Shown: positions 1 to 9,118 of the stretch, in pieces
How the letters are laid out: the number at the start of each line of letters is the position of its first letter
Position numbering within the stretch: the stretch's first letter is position 1
Source: an uncultured Helicobacteraceae bacterium
GTDB lineage: Bacteria; Campylobacterota; Campylobacteria; Campylobacterales; Sulfurimonadaceae
Reading direction: 5' to 3'
Assembly: GCA_903903705.1 (NCBI GenBank)
Contig: CAIUZU010000220.1
Location: 1-9,118, forward strand
Length of the DNA stretch: 9,118 bases
Made by a program: the position numbers and the translations under genes
Notes under the pieces: model-generated
Seen by the model: only the letters and a program-made list of their open reading frames with translations
The model's database searches: none
Told to the model about the DNA's origin: nothing

Positions 1-3766
<3,766 letters not shown>

Positions 3767-3777
3767 TTTAAATTAAT

Positions 3778-3804
3778 AGAGAGCTTCTTTTAAGAAGTCT
3801 CTCT
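3778..3804 (+). terminator. Hairpin after rpoC; weak terminator or processing site
   Basis: The inverted repeat begins 12 bp past the rpoC stop. The arm AGAGAGCTTCTT (3778-3789) pairs with AAGAAG (3792-3797) and CTCTCT (3799-3804), with one bulged T at 3798. The innermost pairs must open to make a loop. No T-run follows (the next bases are CCCTGC), so this is not a canonical rho-independent terminator. It may allow partial read-through into rpsL, act as an RNA processing site, or stabilise the rpoC 3' end. Confidence 0.4.
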
Positions 3805-3881
3805 CCCTGCTATTGTGTTTCTTCTATTATTTCGTATATTAAACTTCACTTAAATTAAGCATTTTTTTATTATATTTTTAT

Positions 3882-3887
3882 TATAAT
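3882..3887 (+). promoter_or_regulatory. Probable sigma-70 -10 box of the rpsL-rpsG-fusA operon
   Basis: A perfect TATAAT lies 67 bp before the rpsL ATG, after a T-rich stretch (3861-3880). No TTGACA-like -35 is present at the usual spacing. Campylobacterota housekeeping promoters are known to rely on the -10 box plus phased T-rich upstream DNA, which this matches. The expected transcription start is near 3893-3895, giving a leader of about 60 nt that contains the hairpin at 3899-3920. Confidence 0.65.
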
Positions 3888-3898
3888 CACGCGTCTAT

Positions 3899-3920
3899 AA
3901 CTCCCTAAAAATAGTGAGTT
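3899..3920 (+). promoter_or_regulatory. Leader hairpin upstream of rpsL
   Basis: AACTC-C-CTA (3899-3907) pairs with TAG-T-GAGTT (3912-3920) around an AAAA loop. This gives eight pairs and one C/T mismatch. It would form at the very 5' end of the predicted rpsL transcript, about 25 nt before the ribosome binding site AAGGAA (3945-3950). It could protect the mRNA 5' end or take part in translational control. No regulator binding site is recognised. Confidence 0.4.
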
Positions 3921-3954
3921 AAATTCTACTGGAAAAATTAAGTAAAGGAATTGT

Positions 3955-4335
3955 ATGCCTACAATTAATCAATTGATTAGAAAAGAGCGTCAAAAAGTGG
4001 TTAAAAAATCAAAATCACCTGCTCTAGTATCATGTCCACAGCGTCGAGGTGTTTGTACTCGTGTTTACACAACAACACCAAAAAAACCTAACTCGGCTTT
4101 GAGAAAAGTTGCGAAAGTTCGTTTAACTTCAGGTTTCGAAGTTATTTCATATATCATGGGAGAAGGTCACAACCTTCAAGAGCACTCAATCGTTTTAGTT
4201 CGTGGTGGTCGTATTAAAGATTTACCGGGTGTTAAATACCATATCGTTCGTGGTGCATTAGATACTGCTGGTGTTGCAAATCGTAAAGTTTCTCGTTCTA
4301 AATACGGAACTAAGAAAGCTAAAGCTAAAAAATAA
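3955..4335 (+). CDS. rpsL: 30S ribosomal protein S12
   Basis: S12 lies at the decoding centre of the 30S subunit and controls tRNA selection accuracy. The 126-residue protein is close to the usual bacterial length (~124-128). It shows the signature [20 protein letters not shown] (27-46) and the second conserved loop [14 protein letters not shown]. The streptomycin-linked lysines K43 and K88 (E. coli precursor numbering) are both present, so no classical resistance substitution is seen. D89, the residue methylthiolated by RimO in other bacteria, is retained. The C-terminus is a lysine-rich tail typical of S12. The ATG is preceded at 4 nt by AAGGAA (3945-3950), and MPTINQL is the family N-terminus. 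It is the first gene of the str cluster, 188 bp after rpoC, with its own likely promoter. Confidence 0.98.
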   Translation: MPTINQLIRKERQKVVKKSKSPALVSCPQRRGVCTRVYTTTPKKPNSALRKVAKVRLTSGFEVISYIMGEGHNLQEHSIVLVRGGRIKDLPGVKYHIVRGALDTAGVANRKVSRSKYGTKKAKAKK

Positions 4336-4351
4336 CTTCTAAAATAGAAGT
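4335..4351 (+). other. Small hairpin at the rpsL stop codon
   Basis: ACTTCT (4335-4340) pairs perfectly with AGAAGT (4346-4351) around AAAAT. The first paired base is the last base of the rpsL stop codon. It is followed by an A-rich rather than T-rich stretch, so it is not an intrinsic terminator for the plus strand. It may mark an RNA processing or stability element between rpsL and rpsG. Confidence 0.35.
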
Positions 4352-4358
4352 ATAAAAA

Positions 4359-4399
4359 AGATATTCAAGCACACACAGGATATCTCTTTGGTGAGATAT
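4359..4399 (+). promoter_or_regulatory. Intercistronic hairpin with a competing arm before rpsG
   Basis: ATATCTC (4380-4386) pairs perfectly with GAGATAT (4393-4399) around TTTGGT, a 7-bp stem. A third segment, AGATAT at 4359-4364, is complementary to the same central arm (4380-4385), so two mutually exclusive folds are possible. The element lies about 30 nt upstream of the rpsG ribosome binding site. In E. coli, S7 represses its own synthesis by binding the rpsL-rpsG spacer. Whether this region does the same is inference; the E. coli structure itself was not recognised here. Confidence 0.35.
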
Positions 4400-4404
4400 T
4401 TTGA

Positions 4405-4908
<504 letters not shown>

Positions 4909-4920
4909 TAGGAATATATT

Positions 4921-7011
4921 ATGGCAAGATCACATAAATTAGAAGATGTAAGAAACATCGGTATTGCTGCTCACATTGATGCAGGTAAAACGACAACAAC
5001 AGAGAGAATCCTTTTCTATACGGGTCGTGAGCATAAAATCGGTGAGGTTCATGATGGCGCTGCTACTATGGACTGGATGGAGCAAGAGCAAGAACGTGGT
5101 ATTACAATTACTTCAGCTGCAACTACTTGTGAGTGGGCTGGTAAACAGATTAATATCATCGATACTCCGGGTCACGTTGACTTTACAATCGAAGTTGAGA
5201 GATCTATGCGTGTTCTTGACGGTGCTGTTTCAGTATTTTGTGCTGTTGGCGGTGTTCAACCTCAGTCAGAGACAGTTTGGAGACAAAGAAATCGTTACGG
5301 CGTGCCATCAATCGTTTTTGTTAACAAAATGGATAGAACAGGTGCAAACTTTTACCAAGTTGAAGAGCAGATTCGTACACGTCTAAAAGGTAATCCGGTT
5401 CCAATTCAACTTCCTATCGGTGAAGAAGAGAGTTTTGCTGGTATCGTAGATCTTGTTACGATGAAAGCAATCGTTTGGGATAAAGATGCTGAGATGGGTT
5501 CTAACTACCACGTAGAAGAAATCCCTGCTGATTTAGTAGATAAAGCTGCAGAATATCGTGAAAAGATGATTGAGTCTATTTCAGGTGTTGACGGTAATGA
5601 ACACTTAGCTGAGAAATACTTAGAAGGTGAAGAGTTAACTACGGATGAAATTATCGCTGGAATCAAATATGCAACAATAAATATGCATATCGTTCCAATG
5701 ACTGCAGGAACAGCATTTAAGAATAAGGGTGTTCAAACTCTTCTAGATGCTGTTGTTGCATATCTTCCATCTCCGGTTGAGTGTGCTCCTATTAAGGGAA
5801 CAATGATGGATGATGAAGATATTGAAGTTGTTGTTCCATCTACTGATGATGGTAAATTTGCATCTTTGGCATTTAAAATCATGACAGACCCTTTTGTTGG
5901 AACATTGACTTTTATTCGTGTATATCGCGGTTCATTAGAAGCAGGTTCATTTGTTCACAACTCTACAAAAGATAAAAAAGAGCGTATTGGCCGTATTGTA
6001 AAGATGCATGCTATCAAGCGTGAAGAGGTAAAAGAGATTTATGCCGGTGAAATCGGTGCAGTTGTTGGTCTTAAATATACAACTACTGGAGATACTCTTT
6101 GTGATCCAGATGATACGGTTGTATTAGAGCGTATGGTTTTCCCAGAACCTGTTATCTCTGTTGCTGTTGAGCCAAAAACTAAAGCAGATCAAGAGAAAAT
6201 GGGTCTAGCTCTAGGTAAACTTGCTGCTGAAGATCCATCTTTTAGAGTTCATACAGATGATGAGACAGGTCAAACTATTATCTCAGGAATGGGAGAGTTA
6301 CACCTTGAAATCCTAGTTGACCGTATGAAAAGAGAGTTTAAAGTAGAAGCTGAAGTCGGCGCGCCACAGGTTTCTTACCGTGAAACCATCAGAAAAGAAG
6401 TTGAGCAAGAGTACAAATACGCAAAACAATCTGGTGGACGTGGCGCATTTGGTCACGTATATCTTAGAATCAAGCCAGGCGCTGCTGGTACAGGTTTTGT
6501 GTTCCACAATGAAATCAAAGGTGGGGTTGTTCCAAAAGAGTATATTCCTGCAGTTGAAAAAGGGTGTGCTGAAACTATGAGCAACGGTGTTCTTGCGGGC
6601 TACCCAATGGAAGATATGGATATCACTTTATATGACGGTTCATACCATGAAGTTGACTCGAATGAGATGGCATTTAAACTTGCTGCTTCAATGGGCTTTA
6701 AAGAGGGTTGTAGAAAAGCAAACCCTGCAATCTTAGAGCCGATTATGAAAGTTGAAGTTGAAGTTCCTGAAGATTACATGGGCGATGTTATTGGTGACCT
6801 TAACCGTCGTCGTGGACAAATCAATGCAATGGGTGATAGAAGCGGAAACAAAATTGTTGATGCATTCGTTCCACTTGCTGAGATGTTCGGTTACTCAACA
6901 GATCTTCGTTCTGCTACTCAAGGACGTGCAACGTACTCTATGGAATTCGATCACTATGAAGAAGTTCCAAGAAATGTATCTGAAGAGATCATCAAAAAGA
7001 GAAACGGCTAA
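4921..7011 (+). CDS. fusA: Elongation factor G
   Basis: EF-G is the GTPase that moves tRNA and mRNA through the ribosome after peptide transfer and, with RRF, splits ribosomes after termination. The 696-residue length is typical. G-domain motifs are AHIDAGKTT (G1, 17-25), RGITIT (G2, 59-64), DTPGH (G3, 81-85, with catalytic His85), NKMD (G4, 135-138) and GTAFKNKG (G5 region). Later domains carry [10 protein letters not shown] (domain III), [12 protein letters not shown] and [15 protein letters not shown] (domain IV) and [19 protein letters not shown] (domain V). All key residues are present and it looks like the canonical translocase rather than a specialised paralogue. The start is set by TAGGAA 7 nt upstream. 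It is the last gene of the operon: tuf, which follows fusA in E. coli, is absent and replaced by a terminator, the arrangement expected in Campylobacterota. Confidence 0.98.
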   Translation: MARSHKLEDVRNIGIAAHIDAGKTTTTERILFYTGREHKIGEVHDGAATMDWMEQEQERGITITSAATTCEWAGKQINIIDTPGHVDFTIEVERSMRVLDGAVSVFCAVGGVQPQSETVWRQRNRYGVPSIVFVNKMDRTGANFYQVEEQIRTRLKGNPVPIQLPIGEEESFAGIVDLVTMKAIVWDKDAEMGSNYHVEEIPADLVDKAAEYREKMIESISGVDGNEHLAEKYLEGEELTTDEIIAGIKYATINMHIVPMTAGTAFKNKGVQTLLDAVVAYLPSPVECAPIKGTMMDDEDIEVVVPSTDDGKFASLAFKIMTDPFVGTLTFIRVYRGSLEAGSFVHNSTKDKKERIGRIVKMHAIKREEVKEIYAGEIGAVVGLKYTTTGDTLCDPDDTVVLERMVFPEPVISVAVEPKTKADQEKMGLALGKLAAEDPSFRVHTDDETGQTIISGMGELHLEILVDRMKREFKVEAEVGAPQVSYRETIRKEVEQEYKYAKQSGGRGAFGHVYLRIKPGAAGTGFVFHNEIKGGVVPKEYIPAVEKGCAETMSNGVLAGYPMEDMDITLYDGSYHEVDSNEMAFKLAASMGFKEGCRKANPAILEPIMKVEVEVPEDYMGDVIGDLNRRRGQINAMGDRSGNKIVDAFVPLAEMFGYSTDLRSATQGRATYSMEFDHYEEVPRNVSEEIIKKRNG

Positions 7012-7021
7012 TCCAATTCTT

Positions 7022-7051
7022 AAACAGCACTTTTTAAAAGAAGTGCTGTTT
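7022..7051 (+). terminator. Intrinsic terminator of the rpsL-rpsG-fusA operon
   Basis: A perfect 11-bp inverted repeat, AAACAGCACTT (7022-7032) and AAGTGCTGTTT (7041-7051), starts 11 bp past the fusA stop. The 8-nt interval can pair further with a wobble. The descending arm ends in TTTA, so the T-tract is short. It lies between the convergent fusA and the minus-strand membrane-protein gene and could also stop transcription from the other side. Confidence 0.75.
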
Positions 7052-7094
7052 ATACTCTACCAAAATAGATAAAAATCCTCCAATTTCTTTACTG

Positions 7095-7331
7095 TTAATT
7101 TTGTTTATTTCTATTTTTTAGATGAAGCAGATATTTAACGATCAATCTTATTAAACCAACAGCTATATATACTGTAGAAGTCCATAGTAATGGATGAAGA
7201 TAGTTCTCTTTGTCTGACATTAAACTTATTCTCTCTAATGGAGAATGAAGCAGATCCGCATGTTGTAAAACGGCTAATACAAGCAGTATAAGCGTAAAGT
7301 AAATGATTTCTGTTTTGATTATTTTAAGCAT
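7095..7331 (-). CDS. Small two-helix membrane protein, unknown function
   Basis: I do not recognise this 78-residue protein. It has two hydrophobic segments: about residues 8-23 (EIIYFTLILLVLAVLQ) and about 48-69 (LLWTSTVYIAVGLIRLIVKY and on). They are joined by a ~24-residue polar loop with SPLERISLMSDKENY. Lysines near the N-terminus and a basic tail (HLKNRNKQN) suggest that both ends face the cytoplasm and the loop faces the periplasm. No signal-peptidase site or catalytic motif is visible. Its start has no Shine-Dalgarno; instead a TATAAT box ends 6 bp before the ATG, suggesting a leaderless mRNA. It lies downstream of the leucyltransferase gene but beyond a probable terminator, so it is likely a separate unit. 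That it is a real gene rests on the membrane pattern, the promoter and the otherwise empty gap, not on homology. Confidence 0.65.
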   Translation of the reverse strand: MLKIIKTEIIYFTLILLVLAVLQHADLLHSPLERISLMSDKENYLHPLLWTSTVYIAVGLIRLIVKYLLHLKNRNKQN

Positions 7332-7337
7332 AGCGAG

Positions 7338-7352
7338 ATTATATCTATTATA
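7338..7352 (-). promoter_or_regulatory. Two TATAAT boxes before the small membrane-protein gene
   Basis: Read on the minus strand, TATAAT occurs at 7352-7347 and again at 7343-7338, preceded by a run of T-rich DNA (7355-7372) and no TTGACA. The nearer box ends six bases (CTCGCT) before the ATG at 7331, so a start 7 nt after the box would fall on the A of the ATG. The farther box would give a leader of about 9 nt. Both are compatible with Campylobacterota sigma-70 promoters. Confidence 0.55.
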
Positions 7353-7385
7353 ATTAAAAAAATAAAAAAATTACTCATAAAATCG

Positions 7386-7404
7386 AAAAAAATAGTGCTA
7401 CTAT
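7386..7404 (-). terminator. Small hairpin plus T-run after the leucyltransferase gene
   Basis: On the minus strand ATAGT-AGC-ACTAT (7404-7392) forms a 5-bp stem with a three-base loop, followed by T's to 7386. It lies 20 bp past the stop codon of the leucyltransferase gene. The stem is short and AT-rich, so termination may be partial. It would separate the prfB-bpt transcript from the downstream membrane-protein gene. Confidence 0.45.
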
Positions 7405-7423
7405 CTCATTTTGCAACACAATA

Positions 7424-8137
7424 CTAAATCCAGATCGGCTCTTCACACATTTCAGGTCTTCTCTCAAGTGTTAGATATGGTTTATATTGGGATTTATATG
7501 AAAGAGATGGGCAATCTTTAACATAATAACCGAGATAAATCCATTTTTTCTGAGATTTTTTTGCAAAGAGTATTTGATTATAAAGTGATAGCCTGCCAAG
7601 GGAATATTTGGCAAAATCCGGATCATAGTAGAAGTATATAGATGACACACCGTCTTCTAAAATATCTATAAGATCTACCCCTATAAGTATATTTTCAAAA
7701 AAATAGAGAATCTCATATCCAAAATCGTTATGTGCGTCTACAAAAGAGTTGTAGTAGTTTTGAGGCGTTGTGCTGTTATGCTCCCAACTTTTTTTATCTT
7801 TCATGTATAGATGATATTTTTCAAAAAGTTCTAGATGCTCTTTGCTTATTGTAGGTTTTTGAATGTAACTTTTAATATTTGATGCTTTTTTTAGAACTCG
7901 TTTTTGCGAGGAAGAGAACTCAAAATTATCTACGTCTATTTTTATGCTTTTGCACTCATCACATGCAACGCATATCGGTCTGAAGTACATTTTGCCAAAT
8001 CTTCTGTATCCACGCTCTATAAGCTCTTGGCAGTATGAAACTGAACACTCCTCAATGACTTTGTAGTGTGTTATCTGATCTCTTGAAGGCAAATAAGAGC
8101 ATTTGCTCTCAAGATTAAACTCTTTAATTATATTCAT
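7424..8137 (-). CDS. bpt: Aspartate/glutamate leucyltransferase (Bpt; ATE family)
   Basis: This aminoacyl-tRNA-protein transferase is predicted to move leucine from Leu-tRNA onto proteins with N-terminal Asp or Glu, making a primary N-degron read by ClpS and degraded by ClpAP in the cytosol. The 237-residue length is typical of bacterial Bpt. The N-terminal ATE domain has CSYLPSRDQITHY (from 13), then RGYRRFGKMYFRP followed by C56-x2-C59-x2-C62. The C-terminal GNAT-like domain has YFYYDPDFAKYSLGRLSL (168-185), WIYLGYYVKDCPSLSYKSQY and P220, family-typical. Bacterial ATE-family members occur as Bpt (leucyl) and more rarely arginyl forms; leucyl is preferred because of the Bpt-type length and layout, but specificity cannot be proven by reading. 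The ATG at 8137 lies 29 bp after prfB with no obvious Shine-Dalgarno, so translation may depend on coupling to prfB. A small hairpin/T-run follows the stop. Confidence 0.88.
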   Translation of the reverse strand: MNIIKEFNLESKCSYLPSRDQITHYKVIEECSVSYCQELIERGYRRFGKMYFRPICVACDECKSIKIDVDNFEFSSSQKRVLKKASNIKSYIQKPTISKEHLELFEKYHLYMKDKKSWEHNSTTPQNYYNSFVDAHNDFGYEILYFFENILIGVDLIDILEDGVSSIYFYYDPDFAKYSLGRLSLYNQILFAKKSQKKWIYLGYYVKDCPSLSYKSQYKPYLTLERRPEMCEEPIWI

Positions 8138-8166
8138 ATTAAAAATTTTAGATAATCTTTGAAGAA

Positions 8167-9118
8167 CTAGGCTCTGTTTTGAGAGATAAGTACATCTTCA
8201 ATCATTCTATCGATGTCACCGTCAAGTATTGCGGTGATATTTGAGTAAGCTTCGTTGCTTCTTGTATCTTTTATCTGCTGATACGGCTGCATTACATAAG
8301 AACGGATTTGATGCCCCCATCCTATCTCACTCTTTGCAATCCCCGCAATCTGAGCTTTTTGAGCCTCAAGCTCTAACTCATAAAGTCTTGATTTTAGCAT
8401 CTTCATTGCCGTTGCCTTGTTTTTGTGCTGGCTTCTATCATTTTGACACTGAACAACTACATTTGTCTTGATGTGCGTTATGCGGATTGCCGATTCTGTC
8501 TTGTTGACATGTTGTCCGCCTGCACCGCTTGAACGGTATGTGTCGATGCGAATATCCTTATCTTCTATTTCAATATTTATATCGTCATCAACCTCGGGAG
8601 ATACCATTACGGAGCTAAAAGATGTGTGTCTTTTAGCGTTAGAGTCAAAAGGGGAGATGCGAACAAGTCTATGAATCCCGTTTTCCACTTTTAGGTATCC
8701 GTATGCATTCTCACCTTTAATAAGAAGGGAAACATCTTTAATGCCTGCTTCATCGCCTGCTTGATAATCCAGTACTTCAACGCTCCATCCTCGTCTCTCA
8801 GCAAATCTTTTATACATTCTAAGAAGAATAGAAGCCCAATCTTGCGACTCAGTACCGCCTGCTCCGGGATGAATGGATAAAATAGCGTTATTTGCGTCCA
8901 TCTCTTCGCTTAGCAGTACCTCTATCTCCATGCTTCGGATGAGATCTTCAAGATCTTCTGCCCCATCGAAACACTCTTTTATAGCATCTTCGTCACTCTC
9001 ATCTTTTGCCATTTCATATAACTCTTTTGCATCTTCAAGGGCATTTTTTGCAAGGTCATATTTTTTGAGTTTACGTTCGCATTGCGTCTTCTCTTTCTGG
9101 ATAACCGCACTATTTGCA
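8167..9118 (-). CDS. prfB: Peptide chain release factor 2 (5'-truncated by window edge)
   Basis: RF2 recognises UGA and UAA stop codons and triggers release of the finished protein on the ribosome. The frame is open to the window edge, first full codon at 9117, and gives 316 residues. The ATG at 9012 is internal: upstream codons in frame encode a coiled-coil-like stretch ([20 protein letters not shown]) as in the RF2 N-terminal domain. The stop-codon reading motif is SPF (visible residues 155-157, bases 8647-8655), which marks RF2 rather than RF1 (PxT). The catalytic GGQ is at 200-202 (bases 8512-8520) within [14 protein letters not shown]. The SPF-to-GGQ distance of 45 equals that of E. coli, which implies about 50 residues missing beyond the edge. 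The autoregulatory frameshift that many prfB genes carry near codon 25 would therefore lie outside the window. The gene is probably cotranscribed with the leucyltransferase downstream. Confidence 0.97.
   Translation of the reverse strand, partial: ANSAVIQKEKTQCERKLKKYDLAKNALEDAKELYEMAKDESDEDAIKECFDGAEDLEDLIRSMEIEVLLSEEMDANNAILSIHPGAGGTESQDWASILLRMYKRFAERRGWSVEVLDYQAGDEAGIKDVSLLIKGENAYGYLKVENGIHRLVRISPFDSNAKRHTSFSSVMVSPEVDDDINIEIEDKDIRIDTYRSSGAGGQHVNKTESAIRITHIKTNVVVQCQNDRSQHKNKATAMKMLKSRLYELELEAQKAQIAGIAKSEIGWGHQIRSYVMQPYQQIKDTRSNEAYSNITAILDGDIDRMIEDVLISQNRA

Noticed and set aside
3955..4335. Streptomycin-resistance substitution in S12
   Set aside because: Both lysines (43 and 88, E. coli precursor numbering) are intact, so there is no sign of resistance.
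6752..7072. 106-residue plus-strand frame overlapping the fusA end
   Set aside because: It is a shifted-frame shadow of conserved EF-G domain V running into the terminator; it has no ribosome binding site.
7322..7378. Minus-strand 19-codon hydrophobic frame starting at 7378 and overlapping the small membrane-protein start
   Set aside because: It is out of frame with the gene, has no ribosome binding site, and its hydrophobicity follows from T-rich promoter DNA. It also lies upstream of the expected transcription start.
9010..9012. ATG as the start of prfB
   Set aside because: The frame stays open to the window edge and the upstream codons encode RF2-like N-terminal helix, so the gene is truncated by the window and does not start here.

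Overview
The window is a housekeeping segment, most likely from a member of the Campylobacterota (epsilonproteobacteria), plausibly a Sulfurimonas-like organism. This is inferred from the low-GC codon use, the order rpoC-rpsL-rpsG-fusA with no tuf after fusA, the short S7 ending in HYRW, and promoters with a good TATAAT box but no TTGACA-like -35. The genus was not tested against a database.

Layout. Plus strand, left to right: the C-terminal part of rpoC (RNA polymerase beta'; its N-terminal ~240 residues lie outside the window); a 188-bp spacer holding a hairpin, a strong -10 box and a leader hairpin; rpsL (S12); a 105-bp spacer with two hairpins; rpsG (S7); and fusA (EF-G) only 12 bp later, closed by an 11-bp perfect inverted repeat that acts as the operon terminator. 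Minus strand, right to left: prfB (release factor 2, N-terminus outside the window); 29 bp later an aspartate/glutamate leucyltransferase gene (bpt/ate family) ending at a small hairpin plus T-run; then a separate 78-residue two-helix membrane protein of unknown function, convergent with fusA.

How the genes work together. The plus-strand block makes the transcription enzyme and three parts of the translation machinery: S12 in the decoding centre, S7 at the E site and as a 30S head organiser, and EF-G as translocase. The minus-strand pair combines translation termination at UGA/UAA (RF2) with N-degron tagging of proteins for ClpS/ClpAP turnover.

This is not an obvious novel system. The points most worth a second look are a small membrane-protein gene whose -10 box sits 6 bp from its ATG (probable leaderless mRNA), an RpoC trigger-loop insertion clearly longer than that of E. 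coli, competing hairpins in the rpsL-rpsG spacer, and cysteine motifs in the leucyltransferase. No tRNA, rRNA, CRISPR, insertion sequence or prophage signal was seen, and there is no gene-free stretch over 300 bp.
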